From: Echiichthys vipera
Lineage: Eukaryota; Chordata; Actinopteri; Perciformes; Trachinidae
Length of the DNA: 64,000 bases
Assembly: GCA_963691815.1 (NCBI GenBank)
Contig: OY829662.1
Location: 13,234,741-13,298,740, forward strand
Direction: 5' to 3'
A model generated the notes under the pieces. It was given only the letters and a program-made list of their open reading frames with translations, had not been told where the DNA came from and ran no database searches. The position numbers and the translations under genes are program-made. Positions 16,632 through 32,518 of this stretch are shown here, piece after piece. The first letter of the stretch is position 1, and each line of letters begins with the position of its first letter.

Positions 16632-16844
16632 TAGGGCTGGACGATATGGTTGACATAGGCAAATGTATACATTGATAACAATATATATATCACAGTATAA
16701 CATGTTCTCTAGAGTTAGTATGCGCTTGTTATTTTCAATTAGATGAAGTAATTGTATATCACGATATGTTGATATATGATTTTGTTACGATACAATTCCA
16801 TTAAAAAATTATAAATGATCGTATCGAATTATTGCCGAGCCGTA
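16632..16844. mobile_element. hAT-like MITE with 8-bp target duplication
   Basis: The termini TAGGGCTGGACGATA and TACGGCTCGGCAATA (right end, reverse complement) agree at 11 of 15 positions. The interior is rich in ATATCAC / CGATATG words typical of the 'GGGCTGGGCGATAT' fish elements. The flanking octamers ATTCCGCT and ATTCCTCC match at 6 of 8, consistent with the 8-bp duplications made by hAT transposases. At 213 bp there is no coding capacity. It lies directly against the start of another repeat (16845-17170) and probably inserted into it. Confidence 0.7.
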
Positions 16845-17170
16845 ATTCCTCCATGCCGGCGACAGCCGTGCTGGAGGCATTTTGTTTCAGGGTTGTCCGC
16901 CTGTCCGTCTGTCCGTCTGTCCTTCTTATTCTTGTGAATGTAATATCTTAGGAACTACTGCAGGGAATTTTTTGTGGCTCAAATGTCCACTTGGACTCAA
17001 CGCTGAATTCATTCAGTTTTGGAGGAGCTCTAGTTTGATATGAATTAATGTATTTATTATTTTGGTGTATAGTAACATTGTATGGTAACATTGTGGGCGA
17101 ATGTTGGCATGTGTTGCACAACACTTTGAGTTGTCGGTACACTAGAAAAGCTCTATTAAATTGCAGTACC
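16845..17170 (+). mobile_element. Old interspersed repeat with (TGTCCGTC)4
   Basis: It starts with an imperfect inverted repeat (CTCCATGCCGGC against GCCGTGCTGGAG), then four 8-bp units of TGTCCGYC/TGTCCTTC at 16894-16925. These are followed by CTTGTGAATGTAATATCTTA, then AGGAACTACTGCAGGGAATT and AATGTCCACTTGGACTCAA. I recall this order from a teleost repeat family with CCGTCTGTCC arrays and 'GTCCACTTGGACTCA'. The minus-strand frame at 16948-17301 is antisense through this repeat and is not a gene. Confidence 0.6.
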
Positions 17171-18757
17171 AGTAGGATAAAACTAATTGTTATCATGTGA
17201 TGTGACAATGAAGAAAGATCTTCTAGAAGATTACAGCAGGGGGCACTATAGTCAGTGCTGGAAGTACGCAGTGTTGAGATCACCTTTAGAATGTAATACA
17301 TCAGACCCTGCTGAGAACAGAGCCTTTCTGAAGCCTCTCCTACCTACTGAATAAACTGTGATGTTACTGTGTCTTTTAGGGGATCAGAGGCTGTGTTGTC
17401 ATGAGGAATATTCTGCAAGCATTAATTACTCATGAATGAAGCAGGATGCTGGCAGGGGGCTTCAGAGCTCACACAGTCAGGGGCTGATTTATCAGAGTAC
17501 AGTGGCACAGTGACTATGATGACAGATGATCAGAGCAGCATCCAAGGGAGAGATGAAAGTATGATGGAAGAGGTGACGATACAATGATAGGACTATTAGA
17601 TATTTTTCCGTTCTCCTATCCGGCATCTGAAATATTTGATGGCAGACATAATAACCCTGCACAGTGATATGGATTGCCTGTAATGTATGGCTGTGATAGT
17701 TTAATTCCTACTCCACGCAACCAGTGATAGTTGTCAAATCTAAATTCAACCCCAGATAAAGAAAGTTTCACCGATGCTTAAATGCTTCATGTAACAAACA
17801 CAGAATTTGGTAACTTTAACCCAACACCAGATCTCCAAATTTTCAAGATGCATCATTTCTATATGACCACTCATTTGAAAAACCCTTCTCTCTCTGTGTA
17901 AGCGCAGGTGTCAGCTCCTAACATCTGTGTGGTGGTGCCACCTACTGGCGAAACCTTGGTTCTACACACAGAATATGAAACCTCATATTTCACGTGTCTC
18001 GTATCAACAACACTCATGTAACTCATACACATCTTGGTTGCTCAGGCTCTGAGGGCCACGGTGTATTTGCTCAAGATGAGTTGTCTCTTATAGGCACTGG
18101 ACAAAGCATTCCTTTGTTGGAGTAATTTACAGCACTTTCCTTTCTGTAGACTCATGATAAGACACAATAACCTGTAGAAAACACGCCCTGTAGATTGTGA
18201 TTCAGTCATACATCTACATTTGGTGTATGTGTTATTACAACTATAATTCAGTTGCACACAAACTGGATTTCATTGAGATGTTTTGAAACAACAGGTGCTG
18301 GGTATCAGTCCTGAAGCGTTACACCTGTCTTAGACTCAAATTCCTAATGAATCCCACCCCATGTAGTTCACCAGTGCTCGTGTCCGTTCTTGGCTATCCT
18401 ATGTTTTTAAGAAGGAAAACCAAACATAGGGGGAACAAAGAGCCCACTGTGTCTTCCTGGAGATATTCGTCACCTGTGGTAACACTATGATGTAGTGGAG
18501 CTGGGATTACAAGGGTTTAGGAATGTGAAGGGTGACAGTTTGGACAAGATGGCTATTGTTTAGAGTAACACCTGAACTGGTAGCAGATGTGAAAGCTGAT
18601 CAGAAGGATATGGGAAATGGCTCATCTCTGGCCAAAGAACAATTCTGGCAAGAGTCCATAAGCATGCGATCCTACTGTCTGGAATGGGACACAGGAGAAA
18701 AATGTCTGGTGATAGCACAGTTACAGCAGGTCATGACTTTTTGTAAGACACAATAAG
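17171..18757. other. No gene seen; possible conserved-element-like block at 17410-17530
   Basis: The block around 17420-17530 holds GCATTAATTACTCATGAATG and several ATGATGACAG / GATGATCAG words, a composition often seen in developmental enhancers. This is only a resemblance. Frames are short on both strands. Confidence 0.35.
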
Positions 18758-18779
18758 CCCCCCCCCCCCCCCCCCCCCC
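18758..18779 (+). repeat. Poly-C run (C22)
   Basis: Twenty-two consecutive C residues 40 bp before a transposon-like repeat. Its exact length in the assembly should not be trusted. Confidence 0.95.
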
Positions 18780-18819
18780 ATGATCAGTTATTCAGGTGTT
18801 TCTACTGTATTTCAATATT

Positions 18820-19222
18820 GAAGGTCCCATACTGTAAAATGTAAGATTTCCATATTTCCTTTTTTAGTATAAAGCAGGTTGAGGAACTATATAAATACTG
18901 TGAAAATATATGAGAAACTGCATCTTTAAATGAGCTGTCAGGACTTCCGTACAGTTGTAATGTCACAACTACTGTATATTATTTATAAGAAGAAAGTTCT
19001 GTTACATTACGTTATAGTCATTCCACAGCTGAAATGACAGTGCAGAGACACTGAAAGTGCAGTTGTGAAAGATCTGGCAGATCAGGAGGTTGGCTTAAAG
19101 AGACAGCCGCTAAAGACACGTGTACTCAAACAGACAGTATAAAAAAGCTAATGTTTTTTGTTGTATTAGAAACCAAAAATGCAAGTATAAACCTGAAAAT
19201 GAGCATAATATGTGACCTTTAA
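18820..19222 (+). mobile_element. Interspersed repeat family A, copy 1
   Basis: It starts AAGGTCCCATACTGTAAAAT and ends GAGCATAATATGTGACCTTT. The reverse complement of the end is AAAGGTCACATATTATG, so the termini are inverted repeats. Internal landmarks shared with the other copies are CTATATAAATACTGTGAAA, GTCAGGACTTCCGTACAG, GTCATTCCACAGCTG, GGCTTAAAGAGACAG and AGTATAAACCTGAAAATGAG. There is no coding capacity, so it was presumably mobilised by another element's transposase. The other copies are 20709-21183 (+), 38586-39225 (-) and 43483-43890 (+). Confidence 0.8.
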
Positions 19223-19299
19223 TGTCTTCTTTTTATGGTCAAAGATAAAGGAAAACAGTGTTACACTTCTCATGTCTATTAAGTCTTTTAAACTGTCCA

Positions 19300-19618
19300 A
19301 TAACAAAATCATATTCTCTCCTTCACTATACTATCTGAGGCAAACACAGTAACAGTTTTATCTTATGTTCTTGCTTTTTTAATACAAATTCTTTCAAGTT
19401 TGAGTCTCTGCCTGAGGAAAATTTATGGAGACTCAAAGACTGCCTTCAGAGGTATTGTGGCTATAAACCTCCACAAGAACAAAGTTGTCATGGAGAGTCT
19501 GAAGTTTCAACATGTTCAGAGAGCTTTTCTAAACGGAGCACTGTTTTCAAGATCAGTGCATAGTCATATTTTTCAAATAAGAAACTCTTTAAAACGTCTA
19601 AAAGCCCTGAGGCTCTCG
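19300..19618 (+). mobile_element. Family A interior-only segment
   Basis: This matches, inverted, the middle of the long copy at 38586-39225. Shared words include ACTATCTGAGGCAAA, CAGTAACAGTTTTA, GTATTGTGGCTATAAACCTC, GTTGTCATGGAGAG, GAAGTTTCAACATGTTCAG and TTTTCAAGATCAGTGCATA. Neither terminus is present. It contains a hairpin with 10-bp perfect arms (TTTGAGTCTC at 19399-19408, GAGACTCAAA at 19428-19437). The 81-codon frame at 19400-19645 lies within it and is not maintained in the other copy, so I do not call a protein. Confidence 0.75.
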
Positions 19619-20708
19619 CAGCTGTTCCATTGGAATCAGCTGTAACTGATCCAGGTAAGGACTTTATGAAGAGTGAATAGTATTACTTTATTTCCAGTCC
19701 AGATGGGATACATTAGGGAGTAGGCCTCGTCAAGTATGCCCTAGTTACAGCAGGTCTATGCCCTGTACGTTAGGTGGCCAGCTGCTCAGAGTTTCAAATC
19801 TCAAAAACAGGGCAAAACATGGAATAATATTTGGAAGGCTGGGAATTTATTTCACACATATGTAAGGTGCATGCCACGCAGGGCAGTCAGGGGATGTGAA
19901 TAGAGCAATTGAGAGGCTTGGGACCCCGCGGAATGCACAGGAAACCACTGTCCAGATGTGGAGTGGCAATAAGGTGGGTGGGGTATATGGGATAGGGGTG
20001 TCGGATGGGTGTGGTGATGGTGGTGGTTGTGGTGAGGGATAGGGGTGGGGGATTTTAGTGTGCAATGTAGAAATGGATGTGAACGGTTCATGGACATGAG
20101 GTCACAATACCAGAATTTCAAAGTTTGAAGAAAAGGATGCTTAATACCTCTTTTGATACCACGGAAAAAAGAAACAAAGTCCATGGAACACAAAATAGGG
20201 TACTTTACTCTCATTTTTTTGGTAAAATTAACAGCCTGCACAGAGTGATGGTGTAGAAAAGCCACTTAGCTCAAACCAACGCACAGTTGATTTTCTTCAC
20301 TGTTGTTTCATCTGTGCAGCCTTGGGTTGGAAATCTGATTGTAGATCATCTTTTTTTTCTATAGCTTCGGTACTTTCAATACTATTGGATGTGGATCGTA
20401 TTGTTTTGAGACACAGGTTATTGAACAGTAATGATACTCGATACAAAAAAATCCATCCGTGATCCATCAGATTTGGCTTTAGGCTCTACATTTCTGTCCT
20501 TCCACACAAAAGGGACTTCTCTTTTAAAATGAAAAGTGTTGAGAGAGGGGAAAGTGTTATTTATAGACATGAGCACCCAGGGGTCCATTTGACTAATTAA
20601 CTATTAACTCTTCTCTTCTGTAAAAAACAGCATCAATAGGCTGCTGTGTTGACTTGTATCTGTTTTATGTGGATTGTTTCCCACATATTTAATACATTCT
20701 TAACATTC
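19619..20708. other. No gene seen
   Basis: A purine-skewed stretch (TGGGTGGGG, GTGGTGATGGTGGTGG) at about 19975-20050 makes a His/Pro-rich antisense frame at 19852-20265 that I regard as a composition artefact. The area 20357-20460 has 'CGGTACTTTCAATAC' / 'ATGATACTCGATAC' words that may be a weak MITE relic. Confidence 0.4.
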
Positions 20709-21183
20709 TTAAAGGTCATATATATTGCTACAAGTTTGATTGACAAGTCTTTTTTGATTAAAAAGCTGGTTGCTATATAAACACTGTGAAAGTATCAACA
20801 TGCTCAATCCACAGAGGAATGCACACAGCCTGTATTCAGAAAACTTTAAACGAGACGTCAGGGATTCCGTTCAGTGGTGATGTCACTTGTATACTATATG
20901 TAGGTAGAAGTGCAGTTACAGTCATTCCCCGGCTGCAATAACAGAACAGAGATGCTGAGATGCTGAGAGCACAGATGCCGAAAACGAATCAGAGCAGATT
21001 GTGTTTTTCACGTGGGGGGCTTAAAGAGACAGGGGCTAAGTTGAAGCGTTTCAGACAGAGAGTGAATACAAGACAGAATGACAAAAAATGTTTTTTTTGA
21101 ACGTTAAACCGTGTAAACATGTTCTAATAGAAACCCAAAATACAAGTATGAACCTGAAGATGAGCATAATATGTCTCTTTTAA
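20709..21183 (+). mobile_element. Interspersed repeat family A, copy 2
   Basis: It begins TTAAAGGTCATATATATTG and ends GAGCATAATATGTCTCTTTTAA. It shares with copy 1 GCTATATAAACACTGTGAAA, AGTCATTCCCCGGCTG, GGCTTAAAGAGACAG and ACAAGTATGAACCTGAAGAT. Compared with copy 1 it carries GAATGCACACAGCCTGTATT, also found in the copies at 38586 and 43483. TTAA abuts both ends, which could be part of the element or a duplicated target. Confidence 0.8.
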
Positions 21184-21979
21184 GTGGGAGTGCCTCTAGC
21201 AGAAACATACTTTATATAAAACCACCTTTTGTTTTGACCTTACATCTAAAAGTATTGCCAGCTGTTCGCATAGAAAAGGTGAAATTGATTTCCATCCAAC
21301 ACTAAGGGTGTATTCCTTAAGTGTGTGCATGCAGACGGTGTTTATCCGTATTCAAAACAAGTGGTCCGCAACGTATTGTAGTTATTAAAGTCAATAAGAA
21401 AGGAGTCTTTGTCATGGCCATCATCTAAACCCAGTCACACGGGCCATCTTGTGCCAGAGAACCCAACTCATTTTTACCACCACATTCCTAGGCTGTTTGG
21501 TAAGCCCATAGGGGTCCTTTCCGTCCCTCACTCCACCTCCTCTCATCTGGATTTCTTATTCCATCTTCATTTTGGTCCTGGTGGGAACATTATACATACA
21601 CACACTGACATGAATAAAAACATGATTTGCAAGTTCAAAGTCTAGAGTAAGTAAGTCTGCAAGTAAGAATTGCATTGTCTTTCAAAGCTGTATGTTGTGT
21701 AACATTATGTGAGGAAGGCCAGGTGAAACGTGACAAGGCTGACACACGAAAAAACAAGAAAACTATTGGCAAAAAAGGGCCATAGTTTAGTGGATAATAT
21801 TTCAATTGTTATGGTAGGTGGTCCAGATAGAAAATGAAAGTGGCTATAAAAATAAAATAAAAGCTAGTAACAAAAAAACATTAGCGTGCACTTTTGAAAT
21901 GGTCCCCAGCTTGTCAGTTCCTGTTTAATGTTAAAATAACATCAGCTGAACATCAGTCAAGCTATATACTGTATATACT
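21184..21979. other. No gene seen
   Basis: A 78-codon frame at 21409-21645 has no recognisable domain. The sequence is otherwise AT-rich and unstructured. Confidence 0.5.
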
Positions 21980-22005
21980 TTATATATATATATATATATA
22001 TATAT
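21980..22005 (+). repeat. (TA)n microsatellite
   Basis: About 13 TA units preceded by degenerate TATACTGTATATACTT. Confidence 0.95.
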
Positions 22006-22154
22006 CACTAAATAATAACAACATATATGATAAATTATCTGTTCATATTCAAATAATGCATTTGTTTATATCCCTAGTTTTTGAAGTCACTTTCCAAAAA
22101 GTCTCAAAGAGTCTCATGGTCTAAAAGCCCTGTAGAAGAAAAAGTATAAGAGCT

Positions 22155-26592
<4,438 letters not shown>

Positions 26593-26795
26593 TTAAATTG
26601 CTTCAGCACAACTATATCCACAGGACATCACTAGTTTCTCAGACTACCCTGGTTTGATCTTGGTCCATTCTTCTTCAGTCTATTCCACAGTGCGGTAGCT
26701 GTAGTGGGTTTCTTAGGCATAACTTTGTTGCCAAGGACTTTCCAGAGATTCTCTATGGGGTTAAGTGAAGTGACTTGGTTATTTAAAAAAACATG
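26593..26795 (-). mobile_element. Tc1-like transposase C-terminal fragment, frameshifted
   Basis: On the minus strand the frame reads TSLNPIENLWKVLGNKV followed by KKPTTATALWNRL. This is the end of the DDE catalytic domain of Tc1/mariner transposases, where the E in NPIENLW (26751-26753) is the third catalytic residue. The reading then shifts. In the neighbouring frame EEEWTKIKPG, a stop, then SEKLVMSCGYSCAEAI continue the expected C-terminus to a TAA at 26593-26595. About 65 residues of a roughly 340-residue protein remain, so this is a dead, 5'-truncated copy. No terminal inverted repeat was found nearby. Recognition rests on the motif order and is strong. Confidence 0.88.
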
Positions 26796-29700
26796 GTAGT
26801 GCAGCAATGGTATAGCCACAGCATATATACCTTAAAATTCAGAAAAGTAAAAAATAACAATATTTCATAATAAATCAAGTATTAATAATTTGCTCTCTAA
26901 TTTCGATCACCAGTGTGTATCTCAGATTATATTATATCTCTTATGTTTTCCTTTTTTGATTTATGTAGATTCAATAGAACCATTGATTATGTGGGCATTT
27001 CTGATGATAACAAGAGATTTAGCCATAAAAGGTACACACATTACACTGTATTGTTTATACAGTACACCACCTGGCTGATTCATAATGCTGACTCTACTCT
27101 CAAACCCCCCTATTCTTATTCCATGACAAAATGGTTGTTCACCATCTGACCTATGGGTGGCACATGGCTGTATCTCTTTCACTCTGGCAGTTCTGCAGCT
27201 CAGCAGGATCTATTTTGATGGCATCACGCACATCACCTGTAACATTCACAAGCCCAACCCTATATTTTTGACTGCTGTAAATTCGAAAAAGAAATAATGA
27301 AGACATGCAGGAAGCACTTATGCCTGGATTTGTGAATAATTTGCTGACTTTGGTCATAAATTGTGATGCAGACCAGAGTGCATGTTTTACATCAGTGTGT
27401 TTTGATCTCTACATAAACCATGTTTTAACCCCAGTCATGTTCCATAGCTCTGCAGTAAAACCCAAGCTCTACACACATTCATGCGCATACACAGTCAGTC
27501 ACTCAAACACAGTCTGCAGCGCAGAGTGCAACTTGTCTGCTCATCTGCTTCTGATTAGTGACAACATGAGCGATGCCAAATGGGAGATATGGATCTCATT
27601 CCTCTGCAGACAAAGCCTCATTCATTGGCAGAAAGCTCAGATGTGGGAAGATGATTCCTGTGACTTGGACCTAGGACAGGTCTGCTCCTTCTGGGTCTCA
27701 TGTTGTCCTGTGAACGGGGATGTTGGATTGGACGGTGAGAAGGTGCAAATTTACACAATATTCCTGTCTGAGTTGTGTAGACAGTGGTTGGTTTCTATGA
27801 GATCTAGAGTTTGAAGCCAAAGCTCATCTTTTGATGTGAGAGAAAATCTAATATTTTTCATTCAACCGCTTCCACTCTACCTGAGGAGTAATTTAAGATG
27901 CAGCACTGTGTCCAGTTTTTCTGGTCTAAATTTGTAATACACATTTGTTTTGTTTAGGCCCCTATTCAAATGTTTCAAGTGTATAAGGGCTTAAATCATG
28001 ATGATGGCCATGCTCATGCTCAGTTACGTCTCATTAACAATCCTGAGTTGATACCAGTTGTTACACAGATTTGGTGCTGAATGTGCCTATTACTGACCAC
28101 TTGAGAATTGATTAAAAAAAATGGTCTTAATACCACAACAAACACCAAGACAATGAAAAATAACACTGTGATTTGGTATCAAAAATGTTTGACATTTTGA
28201 ATTTGAGTCTTATTCAGCTCCATTACCGACAAGCCAGCATGACCTGGTCCGATGGACCAATGGATTCCTTAGAGCGTTGGGTTTCATGATACCAATATCT
28301 TGACACACTATAATACTGATCCTGCTACAGCCTCTGAAAGACAAAAAAAGTCGGCAGAGGGTGATGCAAGGACTGAAAGAGGTTAAGTTAGTTCAGTTCA
28401 AAAATAGACACATTTTCTAGGTGGGAAAAGACAAAATAAACCCTTTGAAACAAACCATATATGTTACAAGGAGCAATTGGATGCCTCCATTATCTGCTCT
28501 TGTACTTACAATAGATCTTTTCTATTAACATGTCAAACAGATGTGTTTGCTTTGGATCACTTACAGGGTGGCAGTAACCTTTTTAACCTATCTTGTTTGC
28601 TAATGTTGTGTTTGTCCAGCCAGTTATGTATGGTCTTGTCTCAAGCCAGAAGTGACCTGCAGATATATACCTGAGAGCTGTAAAGGTGATGGCACACCTT
28701 GGGAGGACAGGCAACCTTTTGATGGCAGCTTATTCACAAGCCCTCTGAACTGCACCGTGTGACTCAATGTTGAGGAAAAAAAACAGAAAGGTGCCAACGT
28801 TTGGATTAAACTTTACCTTTGAGCTCCAACAAATATGACTAATACTCCAAACATTGAGAAAAAATCCAACACTGCCTTTTAAAAGCACACATGTAGATAC
28901 AAGTAGATACAAACATACAGTATTTGTCTCTCATGGAATGATGTCACAAATGACCAACACCCCAAAATGTCCGGGGTTAATGAAGTCCAACAAAGGTCAT
29001 ATTCTGCAGTTTAATCAATGTTTATCACCTCAGCCAAACAATGGCTGTTAAGTTCTTTACTGCCTGAGCTTTATAGTGTCCTATTTAACTCTTGATACAG
29101 TGGCTAAATATTCCATTTTAGATTGATGATTTCTTTTGATGAAATTGAACACTAAAAAAAAAAACATTTCCTTTTTATTCCACATATAGTCTCCTATCTC
29201 CATTGCTAATAACACAATATAATTATACTCCATGTTAACAATTCAGTTTGCTGAGACTGGCAGTGCATTCATCAGGCTCAGAGGTTGTTGACCTATCGTT
29301 TAACTATGTACTGGCACAATACGTCATGGATAATATTGTGTGCGATTGTTCTGTCTTTGTTCCTTACAGGTGTGCAGTGTCAGCAGCCTCACAAGACTCC
29401 TAAACATCTTATCACCTATCTCTCCACCTCATTCCCTCTTTCTCTCTTTTTCTCTCCCCTTCTCTCTCTTGCTCTGAATCGGAGAGCAATCCACTTGCCA
29501 AAACGTTTGAGGGCAAACTCATCTTAAAATAATTTCCCCCATCATATTGAGTGCACGTTTTTGAGATCATAAAAAGTCATTGGCAGATTTATTTCAGACC
29601 GGCAAAGGCAGCTTGGATGATTTTAGATTGTGCTGCGAACCTCAGCCACATTACATACTTGTCCAGGAACTCACACATGAGACTCAGGAGTGTGTGTTTT

Positions 29701-29934
29701 TTGTGCACGTGCCTGTTTGTGAAAGACACAGCGATGTGTTTTTACTGTCTTGATAGTTCCTGATCAACAAGAGTGGTAACAATTTGATGTTTTCATAAAA
29801 GGGTCATGTCATCCTAACATTATCTTAATGTTAACATTATTATTGCCGTTTAGGGTTGGGCGTAATGAAAATATACACTGCAACAAGTAAACAAAAGTTT
29901 GTCATCAGTCAAAGATTTTTCTATAGCATTGATA
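26796..29934. other. No convincing gene; one 169-codon plus-strand frame
   Basis: The frame 27305-27814 starts with ATG and runs 169 codons. It contains CDLDLGQVCSFWVSCCP and KWEIWISFLCRQSLIHW, is cysteine- and tryptophan-rich and matches nothing I know. There is no promoter- or splice-like context. Chance is the simplest reading, though the length is at the upper end for random sequence. The remainder is single-copy DNA. Confidence 0.4.
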
Positions 29935-30030
29935 CTCAAAGATTCAAGGAATTATGGAATTAATTCAAGGATTTATTATTGCCACTATGGCATACAGGAT
30001 TGCACAATGAAATGTAGAAAATGTAAAAAA
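29935..30030 (-). mobile_element. LINE 3' tail remnant with reiterated CCTTGAATT
   Basis: Read on the minus strand: TTTCATTGTGCAATCCTGTA, a short spacer, AATAATAAATCCTTGAATTA, then TCCATAATTCCTTGAATC. Fish LINE tails often read 'CAATGACAATAAAG' plus a reiterated tail, and this fits a diverged version. No frame is present. Confidence 0.45.
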
Positions 30031-32518
30031 TGTATCAACAGATATCAAGAATACTCAAGGTAAATTATAAACATATATATATATAAAGTGAAGGCCAGTG
30101 TTATTGTTCTTATTGCAAGTAGGTTATAGTCAGGACTTGGTGTACGAGATTTGAACTATGGTGTCATTAGGATGCCCTCCTATTACAGGCAGATGTCTAT
30201 AGTGTGTTTGTGTGTCTGTGTGTGTGCATATGGACCATTCCTTCCTTCTTGACTTCAGTGGTGGTCATCAGAGTCTGAGTAGAAACCTAGTGATGCAGCG
30301 CTACCAGGTTCTCTGTAATCTGCAGAAACAAGCAAATGTTTTGGGCTTTTCTCTCCTGGACACTCCCCTCCCTCTGCACCGCATGGAGCAGGGTTCATTT
30401 GAAAGGCACTGTTTGTTAAGGCTTTAGCGGTTAGTAAGTGCTTCCTTTGTTTGGTGGGAGCACAGAGACGGGGGGTTAATATCTCCCAGGGAGCACATAC
30501 AAAGAGAGCCTTCAGCTCCCCTGGCCGAAGAGGGGTGGCTAGATGAATGAGGCCGGGCTATGGGGCAAAGGTGCCAGGGAGGGCACAGGAGGGCGGGGAA
30601 GTGCAAGGGGCAGGGGCGAGTCCGGGAGGTCACTGGGGTATAAGAGCAGTGGAGAGGGTCGAAAATTCTGCAGGAGGCAAGAGACGAGTAGTTAACTTTT
30701 GGGTTGTGGTCAGGATTAGGGAAATGACTTGGAGGGTAGGGGTCACCATCGGTGTAAATTTTTGGTTAAAACCACTGCCAATTTTTAGTAGAAAGCCAGC
30801 TCAGGTGTGACAGGTCAGGAACTGGATCATCATGCCGCTTTGACATTCCTCCTGTCTGTTTCATGCAGGAGTTTAATGCCGCTGGGGTCTGTATGGTTCC
30901 TCAGGCCCGTTGCCTCAGGTGGCAGTACAAGTCCAGTAGGGAAAGTGGTAACCAGTGATGCAATCACGCAACCCAAAACAGACAAGCTCTTTATGACACA
31001 TACACATCCCTGAGAGACAGACTCGGGGGAAAAAAAGCCATTAATGAACACTGTTAGCGTTGACATCAACATCAACGTCACATAACTCCTCATTCCACGT
31101 TTTTTTTTCTTGACTGTCCATTGCCCTCCAGCTCCCTTCATTTGCTTGTGACATCCAAAAGTGTGTGTATTCTGCTACTGTGTTTAACAAGAGTGTAGTT
31201 TCCCAATAGAGCCCGATTGCGAAGGGTCAGTGTTGCATGATGAAGAACAATGGGATTTCTGTAATAGTTTTGGATCAGATTGATGCTTTTGTTTCATGGG
31301 AATCCGTGTGTGCTTTGGATTGCAACATCGGTTGGCTCGGGTCATGATACAGATACAATTATGGAAGAACTTGGCTATTGGGAATAATTCTCATTTTCTG
31401 AAATGAGATTTGGTAGAAATAAAGTTTTCCAGGAATTAATAAAGGATCATTACCACAAGTCTCCTTTTTTTTCCTTAATTCGTTGTCTGCTATGTCTGTC
31501 CAACATTACAGATAATAAACAACACTCTATTATAGTGCATGTTAATAATTAGAGGTAATGTTTCCAGAAGTACAGTTCATTTAAATGATGAGTTTACCTT
31601 AAATTAACTTGTATTTGATTTGTTTTACTTCCCCTCGAGCAGCATTAATGGTACATATCTCATGTTAGATTGAAATAATGCCTGCACTGAATTAGGGGAT
31701 GCTTGTGAGGGCTTTGTTGATGACTCCATCTCCTCTTCTCTGTCACAAACTCATTTAGAAGAGGGAGAGAGAGTGAGAGAGATCTGTCTCATTGAGCCCA
31801 ACTCTTCCCACGGAACTCCAACTGAATTCCCGCTGCGTCTCGGGCCAAACCAATGGTCCCTTTGTGCCTGTCTATCAGAGTTCCTCTCTCCCCCAGACAC
31901 TGCCCTCTCTGTGCCCTGCAACCCAGGACCAACTATCGCTTCTCTTCCTTACTATGGGACTCTGGGCTACATCATCCCCATGACCATTTCAGCCAAATCT
32001 CAACAAGGTTTACTGCCCACCTCTGGCTACAATATGGCTTATCTCGTGGGAAGATTTGGTGTACACTTAATATGAGAACTACTGTAATTCATATCAGTAT
32101 AATTTTATATGGTGAAAACTAATAGTAATAGTAAAGTACTAAGTACTAATAATAGTAAAGTTGTAATGGCAATGGTTAGTGGTTGTTTGCCTTTTAATTT
32201 CTCAAATTTAATTTTTATTCTTGTAGATCAATGGTCCTCCTTTAAATGCTCCACATTCAAATCAGTCTCCCAAAAATAATTATACTAAATTACTACATGA
32301 TCTACTACTCTATCGCCCCCTCCCAAAGTCCACATATCCATCATCACCTTGACAGTACATGAACTCTTGGATGATTTCCAAAACTATGAGCTGAACGACA
32401 GTTCTGGTGCCTGGTATTCCTACACACTGTAATTATTATTATTTTATTTAACAAATATCTTTTTTGTGGAAATTACATAGAGATGAAAACATATTCTCAC
32501 GTTGATCACACAAGTGGG
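30031..32518. other. No gene seen; G-rich patch near 30545-30660
   Basis: The patch at 30545-30660 is purine-rich (AGGGAGGGCACAGGAGGGCG), with GGTATAAGAGC at about 30637. This resembles a TATA box, but no exon or donor follows. Three overlapping frames at 31773-32122 shadow each other. No repeat family was recognised. Confidence 0.4.

Noticed and set aside
16948..17301. 117-codon minus-strand frame
   Set aside because: It runs antisense through the (TGTCCGTC) repeat and its flank, so the length is a property of the repeat rather than a gene.
19852..20265. 137-codon His/Pro-rich minus frame
   Set aside because: It is produced by the purine-rich GGTGG/GGGGTG stretch on the plus strand. Low-complexity composition, no domain.
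30637..30646. TATA-like GGTATAAGAG after a G-rich patch
   Set aside because: No CCAAT box, CpG cluster, exon or donor follows, so the motif stands alone.
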